From: Candidatus Phycosocius bacilliformis
GTDB taxonomy: Bacteria > Pseudomonadota > Alphaproteobacteria > Caulobacterales > Aquidulcibacteraceae
Direction of reading: 5' to 3'
DNA length: 64,000 bases
NCBI RefSeq assembly: GCF_003112735.1
Contig: NZ_BFBR01000001.1
Location: 558,001-622,000 of the forward strand
Position 1 is the stretch's first letter; each line of letters starts with the position of its first letter. Below the pieces are notes generated by a model. It did no database searches. It was not told the DNA's origin and was given only the letters and a program-made list of their open reading frames with translations. The translations under genes were made by a program, and so were the position numbers. Shown here in pieces: positions 28,806-40,400 of this stretch.

Positions 28806-30350
28806 TCAAAGTGCAGCTTTGGCCCAAGCGGTGGCATGTGGGATCAAACGGTCGATCACTTTGGCCGATGATACGACACCTGGAAGACCCGCTCCAGGAT
28901 GGGTGCCTGCGCCGACAAAATACAGGCCTGAAACGTCTGAGCTGATGTTATGTGGCCTGAACCACGCACTTTGAAACAATTTCGGCTCCATGCCGAAAGC
29001 GGCCCCCTTGGTCGACAACAGCCGGTCCTGAAAATCCTGGGGGGTCAGCATGTGCGAGGAAATGATTGCCTCTTTCAGACCCGGCAGCATGGTTTCTTGC
29101 AGCCGCTTTTCAATCTTCTGGCGATAGATCTCTGCATAGGTGGCCCAATCGACGCCACTATCGAGATGGGGGACCGGGGCAAGGACATAAAATGCATCGC
29201 AGCCCGCCGGTGCCAGACTGGGGTCATTGGCGGTCGGACGGTGCAGATACAGGCTAAAGTCATCGGCTAAATGCTTGTGACGGAAGATGTCATCCAGCAA
29301 TTCTCGATAGCGCGGTCCCAATACCATGGTGTGCTGGTAACAATCCTCATAGGTCCGGTTTGTGCCGAAATACCAGACAAACAAGCTCATGGAATAATCC
29401 GCCCGGGCGATTTTCTCATCCGTCCAGACCTTGCGCGGTGTTGCGCGCAGCAAGCGTGTATGGGTCCAACCCAGATCCGCATTGGACACCACAAGATCTG
29501 CCGGGATCGTCTCGCCCGACGTCAAGCGAATGCCGGTAGCACGCCCGTTGTTTGTGGTGATTTCGTCAACCTCGGCACCAAAAACCAACTGGTTGCCTTG
29601 CCCCTCGATCAGATCGACCATGCCGCGCACCAAGGCACCGGTGCCACCCATGGCATAATGCACGCCAAAGCTGCGCTCTAAATGTGCGATCAGGCAATAA
29701 TAAGAGGTCGTGGTGAAAGGATTGCCGCCAATCAGTAGCGGATGAAAACTGAAGGCGATCCGCAATTGCTCGTTGGAAAAGAATTGTGAGACCTTGTTAT
29801 AGACCGTTCGAAAACCACCCAGCTTGATCAGCTCGGGTGCTGACTTGAAGAGGGTTGTCAGCTCATGAAATGGCTGGTCAACCAATTTGGTGAAAGCCTC
29901 GTCGTAAATGGCTTCGCTGGCGCGCATATAGCGGTCGAAACCAGCCAGATCAGCGGGCTCAAACCGGGCGATTTGAGCGCGCATGGCGTCCAGATCGGCG
30001 GTGGCTTCAAACACCGTGCCATCATCAAACCGGATCTTGTAAAATGGGTCGATGCTGCGCAATTCGACGTGATCCGACATCGTCTTGCCGCACAGTTTCC
30101 ACAATTCTTCAAAAATGAAGGGGGCGGTGATGATGGTCGGCCCCGCATCAAAAGTGAAGCCGTCTTGGCGATAAGTATAACCCCGGCCACCAGGTCCATC
30201 GAGCTTGTCAAAAAGTGTGACCCGATAACCCTTGGCTCCCAAACGTATGGCAGCCGCCAAGCCTCCAAAGCCAGCCCCAATCACAATGGCATGGGGGCGT
30301 GTGTCGGCACGGGCTGCAACAAGATCGGGAGAATTGGTTGTAAAGTTCAT
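28806..30350 (-). CDS. crtI: Phytoene desaturase
   Basis: 514 residues from ATG 30350. FAD-dependent; carries out successive desaturation of phytoene to neurosporene or lycopene. Shows IVIGAGFGGLAAAIRLGAKG (GAGFGG, 25-30), FDKLDGPGGRGYTYRQDGFTFDAGPTII, and the C-terminal GLYFVGAGTHPGAGLPGVVSSAKV. Whether it does three or four steps cannot be told, so spheroidene- and spirilloxanthin-type ends are both open. It follows bchO on the same strand with about 80 bp between, and a TGT-N12-ACA site overlaps its start codon. Confidence 0.95.
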   Translation of the reverse strand: MNFTTNSPDLVAARADTRPHAIVIGAGFGGLAAAIRLGAKGYRVTLFDKLDGPGGRGYTYRQDGFTFDAGPTIITAPFIFEELWKLCGKTMSDHVELRSIDPFYKIRFDDGTVFEATADLDAMRAQIARFEPADLAGFDRYMRASEAIYDEAFTKLVDQPFHELTTLFKSAPELIKLGGFRTVYNKVSQFFSNEQLRIAFSFHPLLIGGNPFTTTSYYCLIAHLERSFGVHYAMGGTGALVRGMVDLIEGQGNQLVFGAEVDEITTNNGRATGIRLTSGETIPADLVVSNADLGWTHTRLLRATPRKVWTDEKIARADYSMSLFVWYFGTNRTYEDCYQHTMVLGPRYRELLDDIFRHKHLADDFSLYLHRPTANDPSLAPAGCDAFYVLAPVPHLDSGVDWATYAEIYRQKIEKRLQETMLPGLKEAIISSHMLTPQDFQDRLLSTKGAAFGMEPKLFQSAWFRPHNISSDVSGLYFVGAGTHPGAGLPGVVSSAKVIDRLIPHATAWAKAAL

Positions 30351-30356
30351 TGGACA
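30339..30356 (-). promoter_or_regulatory. Possible PpsR/CrtJ-type site over the crtI start
   Basis: TGT-N12-ACA (TGTA on the left half, GACA on the right). It spans the crtI start codon and there is no second full site at 8-bp spacing, so it is the weakest of the candidates. Confidence 0.35.
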
Positions 30357-30433
30357 ATTAAACCCCCAATCACAGTGGACGCAAGACCTGCACAAGGTCG
30401 CAGGCCCACCTGTCGGCCATACCGATTTGGGAA

Positions 30434-31312
30434 CTAGGGCTTTGGTGCGACAAGCACAGGCAAGACAACAGCTGCCACAGCCGCGGGATCTTCCTCATGA
30501 GCAAGATGGCCCAGATTGGCCAATTCCAAGACCTGCACCCTTGGTGCATGCTTGGCCACGTTCGCTTGGCGATCCGGTGGCACAGCCTTATCCCGCGCAC
30601 CAATCACGAGAGTGAGTTGGGGCGTCAGTTGGAACATCTGGCGCAATAGCGGTGCCAGATTCCAATTTGCCATCATGGCCAACATGCCCGCCACATGGCC
30701 GGGGGCTGTAAAGAGATCACCATAGCGATCCAGCGAACTTTGGGGAATGTTTGAGCCCGTGCTGCGCATCAAACGCTCAATCCGACTGCGGTCCTTCGCC
30801 CCTGTCGAGACCGCGAAGATGGTGACGGGATTCAGGGCCAGAACATGCGCGGCAATGGGAAACAACAGGGCAGCAAGGCCCGAAAAGGGCTGAAAAGCCC
30901 CATTTATGGCCACGATTGCGCGCGGACGGGCATATCCGGCAAGAGCCAATTGCACCGCCACAGCAGCACCAGCCGAGTGGCCTATGATGGCTTCAGGCTC
31001 AACATCAAGTGCGGTCAGGAGGTCGTTGACCAAGCGGGTCATCCCAACCAAAGACAAACCAGAGGCGGGTGGTGTCTGTGTAAAGCCATGGCCCGGCAAG
31101 TCAGGCATGTAGATGGTATAATGTTCGGCCAATAGAGGCGCGATACCTGCCCAGGTGTGGCAGGACGACCCCGTGCCATGGAGCAAGAGAATTGGCGGAC
31201 CCGCGCCCATGACCTGAAAGTGCCACTTTTGATCCCCAACTTGGATGAATCGGCTGAACTGGCGGTTTGGCCAGTTCACACCCTCGCGGCTCCATTTCGG
31301 CTTGCGATACAT
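30434..31312 (-). CDS. bchO: BchO-type alpha/beta hydrolase, magnesium chelatase accessory protein
   Basis: 292 residues from ATG 31312; the opening YRKPKWSREGVNWPNRQFSRFI is diagnostic for BchO. Alpha/beta-hydrolase features: oxyanion region LLLHGTGSS (43-51), nucleophile elbow GHSAG (111-115, Ser113), later Asp in VIGARDKAVPP and His in LGHLAHEEDP. BchO is usually next to bchID; here it is about 15 kb away from them. Its exact role in Mg chelation is not settled in the literature known to me. A perfect PpsR-type site lies upstream. Confidence 0.9.
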   Translation of the reverse strand: MYRKPKWSREGVNWPNRQFSRFIQVGDQKWHFQVMGAGPPILLLHGTGSSCHTWAGIAPLLAEHYTIYMPDLPGHGFTQTPPASGLSLVGMTRLVNDLLTALDVEPEAIIGHSAGAAVAVQLALAGYARPRAIVAINGAFQPFSGLAALLFPIAAHVLALNPVTIFAVSTGAKDRSRIERLMRSTGSNIPQSSLDRYGDLFTAPGHVAGMLAMMANWNLAPLLRQMFQLTPQLTLVIGARDKAVPPDRQANVAKHAPRVQVLELANLGHLAHEEDPAAVAAVVLPVLVAPKP

Positions 31313-31332
31313 TTTGTGAGGTCCACCCAACC

Positions 31333-31350
31333 TGTCAGGAAAATTAGACA
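31333..31350 (-). promoter_or_regulatory. PpsR/CrtJ-type operator upstream of bchO (perfect consensus)
   Basis: TGTC-N10-GACA exactly, 20 bp before the bchO start. No second site is found at 8-bp spacing. Confidence 0.7.
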
Positions 31351-31428
31351 CTTTTTTCCAGAGGCTGGAAAGCAGCATTTACACCTATCCACGCAGTGGA
31401 CAGCATTAATTCGTGCTGCAGCGCTTGC

Positions 31429-31456
31429 GCTGTGATCAATTAATATTGATCACAGC
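31429..31456. promoter_or_regulatory. 28-bp near-perfect palindrome between bchO and the DUF3422 gene
   Basis: Twelve-base arms GCTGTGATCAAT and ATTGATCACAGC around TAAT. It looks like the binding site of a dimeric regulator; the halves TGTGA/TCACA recall CRP-type ends but the centre is too long. No T-run follows, so it is not an intrinsic terminator. It could control the DUF3422 gene 84 bp downstream or bchO. Confidence 0.55.
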
Positions 31457-31539
31457 ATATCGTCAGGACGCCATCACCAAGACCTTGCCGGGCTCGGCTT
31501 GATCAAAGTCGGGCAGATGTGCGCGGGAAAGGGCAAAAT

Positions 31540-32820
31540 ATGAGACGGCAAGGCCTACAATGGCGGTTCCATCCGCAACGGGATGTTTTGCTGGCTGAAG
31601 CCCATGCTCGCCCCTCAACCCCCGTGCAGACCCCGCATCTGGCATCGCGGATTGCGACCATGTCGGGTGAGGGCGGCGTCGGGGCAGACCGCGCGCATAT
31701 GGCCGCACTTTGTCGAAAGATTGGGACATCCGAACCCGGTCCAGACGCACGCTGGTGCGTGGTTGATGGCGGGACTTGGCGCCTGCGATGGGAGCGCCAC
31801 ACCGAAATCTCAACATGGACGGTGTTTCGCGACAGTCCGGGCGATCCTGATGTCATGTTTCAAGCCACCGCATTGGACTTGATTCCACAAGACTGGCTGG
31901 CAGGGCTGCCTGGTGAAGTATTGGGCGCGGCCCATGTGGTGATTTCGGCCAATCCGCCGGAACATCTGCCGTTTGCAGACAGTGATGTTGTCGCCGCGCG
32001 TGTCGCCAATGGCACAATCGATGTTTTTAGCGATTTCCGGCCAGGACCAGATGCGTTCACCCGGTTTGTTCTGGTACAGGCTGAGCCCAATGCCGTCACC
32101 GCCGGGCGGGTTTTGCAACAATTGTTTGAGATCGAAACCTATCGTCTTTTGGCACTGTTGGCTTTTCCCTTGGCGACAGCAACCTCAGTAACGCTTGCCC
32201 GCTTTGAAGCCGAAGCCGGGGCGTCAGCCATTCAAGTTGCCGATGAAGGCGGCGTTGAAGCAGACCGCAATCTATTGTCCCGGCTTGCCGCCTTGGCTGG
32301 GGAGGCGGAAGCTCTGGTTGCCACCACCACCTATCGCTTCGCCGCCGCGCGTGCCTATGAAGGGCTTGTGCAGGAGCGCATTGGTCAATTGCGCGAACAA
32401 GCTATTGATGGGCGACCAACGATTTCGGACTTTATGGAGCGGCGATTGGCACCGGCCATGCGCACATGCGTCGCCGTTGCCGACCGTCAGCGCGACGTGA
32501 TCGAGCGGATTGCGCGAACCACCCAAATGCTCAACACCCGTGTCGAAGTGGCATCAGAAGCCATTAATGTCGGCCTGCTCGCTTCAATGGACCGGCGTAG
32601 TCAAGAGCAATTGCGCCTCCAGCAAACCGTGGAAGGCCTGTCAGTCGCAGCCATTTCTTACTATTCGCTTGGCCTAATCCATTTTGTGATGGAAGGGCTG
32701 GCCGAAACCGTGGTGCACTTCAATGCTAAGGCCGCTACTGGCCTGTCAGCGCCGCTGGTTGTGTTGGGTGTTTGGCTTATCCTGCGCCGTTTGCGCAAAG
32801 AAATCTCCAGCGAAAAATAG
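31540..32820 (+). CDS. DUF3422 family membrane protein
   Basis: 426 residues from ATG 31540 (a GTG at 31519 is possible). The N-terminal half (FHPQRDVLLAEAHARPSTP, then HTEISTWTVFRD) and the overall plan match DUF3422: a soluble N-terminal part, a helical middle, and two hydrophobic helices at the C-terminus (about 373-395 and 400-416), ending in charged RRLRKEISSEK. Proteobacterial members are uncharacterised. It is inserted between bchO and the hemA end of the bch operon, and a 28-bp palindrome lies upstream. Confidence 0.75.
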   Translation: MRRQGLQWRFHPQRDVLLAEAHARPSTPVQTPHLASRIATMSGEGGVGADRAHMAALCRKIGTSEPGPDARWCVVDGGTWRLRWERHTEISTWTVFRDSPGDPDVMFQATALDLIPQDWLAGLPGEVLGAAHVVISANPPEHLPFADSDVVAARVANGTIDVFSDFRPGPDAFTRFVLVQAEPNAVTAGRVLQQLFEIETYRLLALLAFPLATATSVTLARFEAEAGASAIQVADEGGVEADRNLLSRLAALAGEAEALVATTTYRFAAARAYEGLVQERIGQLREQAIDGRPTISDFMERRLAPAMRTCVAVADRQRDVIERIARTTQMLNTRVEVASEAINVGLLASMDRRSQEQLRLQQTVEGLSVAAISYYSLGLIHFVMEGLAETVVHFNAKAATGLSAPLVVLGVWLILRRLRKEISSEK

Positions 32821-32990
32821 GCTCAAAGCCGATCTTCGACCCTACCGAGGCGTCCGCTGATCTTTGTCCCATCCCAGCAACATACTGGTTGGGCGTGTTT
32901 TTCCGTCTTTGAAATTCCATTCGGGCGCAATGAACGGGTCTCACCCGCGCCACGCCAAGGGTTGTGCGGGCACACTGCACCGACAAAGAC

Positions 32991-33018
32991 GGCCACCCAG
33001 CCGACATGCTGGATGGCC
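32991..33018 (-). terminator. Hairpin terminator after hemA
   Basis: Eleven-base stem (GGCCATCCAGC / GCTGGGTGGCC on the minus strand, one G-U pair) with loop ATGTCG, followed by GTCTTTG. It lies 25 bp beyond the hemA stop and could end the long bch-acsF-hemA transcript; as it sits in the convergent space it may also stop the DUF3422 transcript. Confidence 0.55.
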
Positions 33019-33042
33019 GCATTTTAACTCATGCGATAAGCC

Positions 33043-34263
33043 TCACGCGGCGGCCGAAACCCGGCCCAGAGCGCATTGTTGCCAAAGGTCAGAAAGAGCC
33101 GTCACCAGACGGTCAATGTCGCCATCACTGTGCAGGGGCGAGGGCGTGATGCGCAGCCGTTCTGTCCCGCGCGGGACGGTTGGATAATTGATTGGCTGAA
33201 TATAGATGCCTGAGCGTTCAAGCAGCCAGTCGCTGATCATCTTGCACTTGACCGGATCTCCAACCATCACAGGGATGATGTGGCTGTCATTGGCAAGACA
33301 GGGAATACCCACGGCTTCCAGCTTTTGGCGGACCAGCGCAACCCGTTCTTGGTGGCGCTCTCGTTCTGCATTGCTTGCCTTAAGATGGCGTATGCTGGCG
33401 CACGCGCCGGCAGCAACCGACGGGGGCAATGCTGTGGTAAAGATAAAGCCAGAGGCAAAGCTGCGGATGAAGTCGCACAGCGCGGTTGAGGCCGCAATAT
33501 AGCCGCCGAACACGCCAAAAGCCTTGCCCAAAGTACCTTCGATCACGGTCAAGCGATGCATCAGGCCTTCGCGCTCAGCCACACCGCCACCGCGGGGGCC
33601 ATAAAGGCCAACGCCATGAACTTCATCCAGATAGGTCATCGCGCCATATTTTTCCGCCACGTCACAAATCGCAGCGATCGGGGCGATGTCGCCATCCATC
33701 GAATAGACCGATTCAAAGGCCACCAATTTAGGCTGTTCGGGTGGCAGGCTGGCCAAGACACGCTCCAGATCTGCAGTGTCATTGTGCTTGAAGATGCGAA
33801 CCTGCGCGCGGCTGTGACGAATGCCCTCGATCATGGAGGCGTGATTGCCTTCATCTGAAACCACCACGCAATCGGGGATTTTGCTGGCCAATGTGCTAAG
33901 TGCAGCCCAGTTCGATACATAGCCGGAAGTAAACAAAAGTGCGGCTTCCTTGCCATGAAGGTCGGCAAGCTCTTGCTCCAGCAAGATGTGATAATGGTTG
34001 GTACCAGAGATATTGCGCGTCCCACCGGCACCGGCCCCGCAACGATCAATCGCCTCATGCATGGCCGCCAGGACTTTGGGATGCTGGCCCATGCCGAGAT
34101 AATCATTGGAGCACCAGACCGTCACATCATGGACGCCGCCGTCGGCATGGCGGGTGGCACGGGGAAACTGACCGGCATGGCGTTCGAGATCGGCGAACAC
34201 CCGATAGCGCCCTTCCGCCCGCAGCGCATCCAGCTGGCTGTTGAAATAGGCTTGATAATCCAT
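33043..34263 (-). CDS. hemA: 5-aminolevulinate synthase
   Basis: 406 residues from ATG 34263, preceded by GGGAGGGG. Condenses glycine and succinyl-CoA to 5-aminolevulinate (C4 pathway of alphaproteobacteria). Pyridoxal phosphate enzyme with the Schiff-base lysine in TLGKAFG (Lys247), [12 protein letters not shown] and the [12 protein letters not shown] motif with its aspartate. Starts with [14 protein letters not shown] as in the family. Last gene of the bch operon, about 75 bp after acsF. A second housekeeping copy elsewhere in the genome is possible but not seen. Confidence 0.97.
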   Translation of the reverse strand: MDYQAYFNSQLDALRAEGRYRVFADLERHAGQFPRATRHADGGVHDVTVWCSNDYLGMGQHPKVLAAMHEAIDRCGAGAGGTRNISGTNHYHILLEQELADLHGKEAALLFTSGYVSNWAALSTLASKIPDCVVVSDEGNHASMIEGIRHSRAQVRIFKHNDTADLERVLASLPPEQPKLVAFESVYSMDGDIAPIAAICDVAEKYGAMTYLDEVHGVGLYGPRGGGVAEREGLMHRLTVIEGTLGKAFGVFGGYIAASTALCDFIRSFASGFIFTTALPPSVAAGACASIRHLKASNAERERHQERVALVRQKLEAVGIPCLANDSHIIPVMVGDPVKCKMISDWLLERSGIYIQPINYPTVPRGTERLRITPSPLHSDGDIDRLVTALSDLWQQCALGRVSAAA

Positions 34264-34337
34264 GATTTTCCCCTCCCGGTGGCCAGGTGGGGCCAGAGGC
34301 ACCACCCGACCAATTTCTTCTTGGTTTGGCGATCAGA

Positions 34338-35402
34338 TCACCAGACCGGTTGCAGGCGAACATTGCTGGGCAATTCGTTCGACAAAGTTGGTAACAGATA
34401 AAGACCTGCGAATGTGGCGGCGACCTGGGCCGACCATACCGCGCGCTTAATGCCGTTGAGCAAGCCGCCAGCGGCTTTTGCTTCCTCAATCTGGTTCGAC
34501 AGGATACGCAGACGCTCAAAGCCAGCCCGGAACTTCGGGTTATCGGTATCCAGCATCACCGGGAAGACCTGTTTGGAAATCTCGGTGCACAGCGAAAACA
34601 CCTGATAATCATAATCGGTTGGATTTACACCCAATGCCTTGTGGAAGGCCGGCCGTGCATGGTCACGCACATACATGGTGGCATAGACCGACAAAAGGAA
34701 GAAACGGATCCACAGCTTGTTTGCGCCCGTCAGCAGCGACGGATTAGCCCGCAGGATCAGGGCAAAAGCCTCCCCATGGCTGAACTCGTCATTGCACCAT
34801 TCCTTGAACCAATTGAATATCGGGTGGAATTTGTGCTGGGGATTACGCTCTAGCTGGCGGAAGATCGTAATGTAGCGGGCATAACCGATCTTCTCGGACA
34901 GATAGACCGCGTAGAAGATGAATTTCGGTTTGAAATAGGTGTATTTCTTGGTTTTGGTCAGAAAGCCCAAATCGACGCCGATGCCAAAGTCCTTCAAGGT
35001 CTCATTGATAAAGCCGGCATGACGGGACTCATCGCGCGCCATATACTTGAACAGCGCCTTCATATCTGGATTGCTGACCCGCTTGACGATTTCAGCATAC
35101 AGCACACAGCCGGAAAACTCTGACGTGATCGAGCTGACCAGAAAGTCAACAAACTCGCGGCGTAACTCAGGATCAAGCTCATCGAGACGATTCTGGAAGG
35201 CCTCATCGCGTTTGAAATGGCCCCGACGCGGATCTGCTGCCATGGCAGACAACATCTGATCCCATTCTTCGCGCACCGAGGAGACGTCAATCTTATCCAT
35301 GGCCGCATAATCGGTGGTGTAGAAGCGCGGGCTCAGAATGGTTTCGGTTCTGGCCAGCGTTGTGGTGTCGAAAAAAGTGTCGTCATACGTAGCAGAGGTC
35401 AT
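34338..35402 (-). CDS. acsF: Aerobic Mg-protoporphyrin IX monomethyl ester (oxidative) cyclase
   Basis: 354 residues; diiron monooxygenase-type cyclase forming ring E with O2. Iron ligands are visible: Glu95 in [14 protein letters not shown] (124-128), and DEFSHGEAF (205-213). The bchE-type anaerobic cyclase is not found in the window, so pigment synthesis from this locus needs oxygen, which fits an aerobic anoxygenic phototroph. The start overlaps orf116 by four bases (ATGA). The accessory subunit BciE/Ycf54 is not recognised here. Confidence 0.97.
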   Translation of the reverse strand: MTSATYDDTFFDTTTLARTETILSPRFYTTDYAAMDKIDVSSVREEWDQMLSAMAADPRRGHFKRDEAFQNRLDELDPELRREFVDFLVSSITSEFSGCVLYAEIVKRVSNPDMKALFKYMARDESRHAGFINETLKDFGIGVDLGFLTKTKKYTYFKPKFIFYAVYLSEKIGYARYITIFRQLERNPQHKFHPIFNWFKEWCNDEFSHGEAFALILRANPSLLTGANKLWIRFFLLSVYATMYVRDHARPAFHKALGVNPTDYDYQVFSLCTEISKQVFPVMLDTDNPKFRAGFERLRILSNQIEEAKAAGGLLNGIKRAVWSAQVAATFAGLYLLPTLSNELPSNVRLQPVW

Positions 35403-35749
35403 GGCAGTTTCCCCGGTGTGAAGCTGACCTCATACAATTCGGTCAACTCAAAATAAGAGGCGATCTTGATCCACAGACGCTCTAAAGCGGTCGCCCGGGT
35501 AATCTTGACGCCCCGGTTCAGGGTGCAGGATTCACCAAAGGAGAGCCGGATCGGAGGACCCTGGACAATCATCCTGTCGCCCGGTCCGAGGGTAGTACCA
35601 TCGTCCAGAGAGACATGGGCATGGAGGCTATGCTCATCATGCTGAATCTCAATGGTACAAGTTGTCACATGCGTTTGCCGTTTCAAAAGGTCTGGCCAAG
35701 TCAAGGTCCAGAACTCGGGCTGCTGATGATAGAGGGATGAATCGGTCAT
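35399..35749 (-). CDS. orf116: conserved-looking protein between bchM and acsF
   Basis: 116 residues, soluble, beta-rich in appearance ([17 protein letters not shown], then [20 protein letters not shown]), with a helical end [23 protein letters not shown]. It overlaps bchM and acsF by four bases on each side (ATGA twice), so it is a genuine, tightly coupled gene. In many purple bacteria lhaA, puhABC and small genes occupy this gap, one of which precedes acsF; orf116 may be that acsF-proximal gene. I cannot assign a function; assistance to the cyclase is a guess. Confidence 0.75.
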   Translation of the reverse strand: MTDSSLYHQQPEFWTLTWPDLLKRQTHVTTCTIEIQHDEHSLHAHVSLDDGTTLGPGDRMIVQGPPIRLSFGESCTLNRGVKITRATALERLWIKIASYFELTELYEVSFTPGKLP

Positions 35750-36447
35750 GGTGCCACCAACTCCATCGCTTGGGAGGTATAAAAGCCGCTGACAACGCGG
35801 GTTGTGCGCCCAATCTTCCAGCCCGCCATGCGCGGGTCGGTGGCCACAGCCTTGCGCAGGAAGGCCTCGCTGACCGGTTCAATCGCCGGGGCGCGATCAG
35901 CCCGGGGGAACAAGAGCCCCACTGTATGCATCAGCGTGAGCAAGGGGGTCTTGGGAGCAAAGGTAAAGACGATCGAGGAGGCGGTACGCGCTGCGAGAGC
36001 CGACAACGCGTTCATGATCTCATCCCGGGGATAATGGATGAGCGCGTCCATTGCCACCACATGGTCAAATCGGCCATGGGCCGGGTCCAGCATGTCGCCA
36101 ACGCGAAACTCTATGGTGCCGGGGGCCGGATCAATCGGCGCACGCTCACCGGCCACTGACACAAGGCTTGCGGCCACATCCACCGCCACGACATCAGCGC
36201 CGCGGTGGGCTGCAATGACGGCCAAAGCCCCGGTGCCGCAGCCAGCATCGAGAATGCGGACACCATGGAGGTCTTGCGGCAACCACGAGGTCAAGATCTC
36301 GCGCATCTGATCGCGCCCAGCCCGCACCGTCGCCCGAATGCGGCTGACCGGCGCGGTCGAGGTCAATTGCGCCCAGGTTTCTGATGCAGTGCGATCAAAA
36401 TAAGTCTCAAGCCGTTGGCGGCGTTCGACATAGGTGGTTGTCAGCAT
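35746..36447 (-). CDS. bchM: Magnesium-protoporphyrin IX O-methyltransferase
   Basis: 233 residues from ATG 36447, chosen for GGGAGG six bases upstream; a TTG further up at 36465 is unlikely. SAM-dependent methylation of the ring C propionate of Mg-protoporphyrin. Opening VERRQRLETYFDRTASETWAQLTS is characteristic, the SAM motif is VRILDAGCGTGALAVIAA, and DHVVAMDALIHYP follows. It lies between bchL and orf116. Confidence 0.96.
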   Translation of the reverse strand: MLTTTYVERRQRLETYFDRTASETWAQLTSTAPVSRIRATVRAGRDQMREILTSWLPQDLHGVRILDAGCGTGALAVIAAHRGADVVAVDVAASLVSVAGERAPIDPAPGTIEFRVGDMLDPAHGRFDHVVAMDALIHYPRDEIMNALSALAARTASSIVFTFAPKTPLLTLMHTVGLLFPRADRAPAIEPVSEAFLRKAVATDPRMAGWKIGRTTRVVSGFYTSQAMELVAP

Positions 36448-36461
36448 CACGCGCCTCCCGA

Positions 36462-37412
<951 letters not shown>

Positions 37413-40400
37413 TCAGGCTGCAGCGGCAGGAATGCCTTCCAGATTGTCTTCAAGTTCGTCACTGGCATTGCGGAGCGCCTCCAATGTGGCGCTATCGGGT
37501 TGCCAATAATTGCGGGCATGGGCTTCCAACAGGCGGTTGGCCATGCGGGCCGAAGCCTTGGGATTGAGGGCTGCCATGCGCTGGCGCATGGCATCATCAA
37601 GCACATAGGTCTCGGAAATCTTCTGATAGACCCAAGGCTGAACCTGGCCTGTGGTTGCCGACCAGCCCATCGTGTTGGTCACTTGGGCCTCAATTTGGCG
37701 CACACCTTCATAGCCGTGCGACAACAGGCCCTCATACCAGCGCGGATTAAGCATGCGGGTATGGGTCTCAAACGTCACCTGCTCGGCCAAGGTGCGGATT
37801 TTGCCATCACCTTGGGTCTGATCAGAGATATAGACGGGGACATCCACGCCACGCGCCCGCTTGACCGCTTTGGTAATGCCACCCAATGTGTCGACATAAT
37901 GGTCGATGGTGGTGACGCCCAATTCCACCGAGTCCAAACCTTGGTAGGTCAGGTCGACCGTCTTCAATATGCCTTCCAGCACATCCGACTGGCGCATGGG
38001 TGGACCCTTGCGACCATAGGCAAAGCATTTGCGGCTTTGATAAGCCTCGGCCAGCTCATTTTCATCTGTCCAGCAGCTGGCATCAATCATCTGATTGACA
38101 TTGGCCCCATAGGCCCCGTCCGCGTTGGTGAACACGCGCAGTGCGGCGGTCTCCAAGTCAGAGCCAGTCTTGGCCTGTTGCGCAAGTGCATGCTTGCGAA
38201 TGTAATTCATGTCCTCAGGCTCATCGGCACTGGCAGCCAGCCAAGCCGCCTCGGCCAGCATCCGGGTCTGCAGGGCCAGAAGATCGCGGAAAATACCCGA
38301 CAGAGTCATGATCACATCGATCCTGGGGCGGCCAAGCTCGGCCAACGGGATCAGTTCGGCTCCGCACAGGCGGCCATAGCTGTCAAAGCGCGGCCGTGTG
38401 CCCATCAAATAGAGCGCTTGGGAAATCGTGCTGCCTTCGCTTTTGAGATTGTCCGACCCCCACAAAACCATAGCGATGGTCTCTGGGAAGGCACCGGTCT
38501 CATCCATATGTCGGTCCAGCAGGCGGCGAGCCTGACGGGCACCATCATGGACGGCAAAGGCGCTTGGCAAGCGGAAGGGATCAAATCCATGCACGTTCCG
38601 CCCGGTTGGCAGAACAGCTGGCGTGCGGACCAAATCCCCACCTGGGGCTGGACGAATATAGCCACCATCAAGCGCATGGATGAGGGCGGAAAGTTCATGA
38701 TCTTGTTCAAGGAGACGGCTGCTGTCTGCCAAAGCCTCCAATCGATCCAGCAGCGCGCGGGTTGGTTTCAGGCCCGACGCTTCAGCAGCTTCCTGAGGCG
38801 TTTGGCCCTGAACCAGCGCCTCAATCACGGTGCGCGGTACATCCGCATCCGGATGTCCATTTGCCATGGCCAGCAATAGATCGATCCGCTCTTCCACCGA
38901 GAGGGCCTGGCCGATGACATGTAAACCTTCAGGAATGAGCGCATCATTCAGCTCGCTCACCCGTGTTTGCAATGCTTCCATCTCGGCAGTGCAGGGCCCT
39001 TTCCAAGCCGGGGTTGCCGGTGCGAGGTCGAGGGCGGCGGCTTGTGATTGGATGAGATCAGCCAAACTATCACGATCGGCCTGATCACCATCACGCTCGC
39101 GGAACCAGCGGCCCATGCTGTCGCGCAAATCCTGCAAACCCTTATAGAGCCCTGCTTGAACAATGGGTGGGGTCAGATAGCTGATCAAGGTGGCCGCACC
39201 CCGCCGCTTGGCCAGTGCACCTTCTGAGGGATTATTGGCTGCGTAGAGGTAATAATTCGGCACATCGCCAATCAGTCGCTCAGGCCAGCAATCGCCCGTC
39301 AGCCCCACTTGCTTACCCGGCATGAATTCCAGCGCACCATGGGTACCAAAGTGGAGAATGGCCGACGCTTTGAAGTCTTCGCGCAGATAGCGATAAAAAG
39401 CTGAAAAAGCGTGGGTGGGGGCAAAGCCCTTGTCAAACAACAGGCGCATCGGATCGCCTTCATAGCCAAAGCCGGGCTGAAGTCCGACAAACACCCGGCC
39501 AAACTGTGCGCCAAGGACGAAAATGCTGCGACCATCGCTAAGCTGACGGCCAGGTGCAGCGCCCCATTGAGCTTCGATCGCCCCTAAATGGCGCTCGCGC
39601 CGGACATGATCATCCACCGAGATCCGGGTGTGAACATTGGCATCAGTGCCATAGCGAGCCGCGTTGCCGATCAGAAGCTGATCACGCAAGGCCTCAACGG
39701 AAGCAGGAACCTCGACATCATAACCTTCGGCCTTCAGGGTCGTCAGCGTGTTATGGAGCGAGGCAAACACTGCCAGATAAGCCGCAGAGCCCACAGAGCC
39801 GGAATTGGGTGGGAAGTTAAACAGCACGATGGCCAGATTGCGGTTTACCCGCTCGCTGCGGCGCAGTTTGACGAGTTTGGCGACCCGGTCTGCCAGAGTT
39901 TCTGCCCGCTCGGGGCAGGCCCGCATACGTGGTGGACCAACCTCTTCCTTGAAGGTGCAGGCATGACTGCAGCCGTGGCAGGCCACACCTGAACCGTCAG
40001 AGCGACCGCCAAACACGATGGGTGCAGTCGCCCCATCCAATTCGGGAATGGCGACCATAATGGTGGATTCAACCGGCGACAGGCCCATGTGCGAGCCCCC
40101 CCAACCTTGCAGGGTCTGAAACTCCAGCGGCTGAGCGGAGATATAAGGCACATCCAGTTCGGCGAGGACTTTTTCTGCTGCCTCGGCATCATTATAGGCG
40201 GGCCCGCCAACCAGCGAAAATCCCGACAGAGAGACAATGGCATCAACCGTCACGCGGCCATCGCGCATGAAGAATTTTTCAATGGCCGGACGGGAATCAA
40301 GCCCACTGGCAAAGGCCGGAATCGCACGTAAGCCGCGCGCCTCCAGCGCCTCAATCACACCTGCATAATGGCCGGCATCATCGGAGAGGACATAGGACCG

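Noticed and set aside
30357-30382. Second PpsR-type site beside the crtI start
   Set aside because: Only a GACG half is present and the spacing is off by one base from the tandem pattern.
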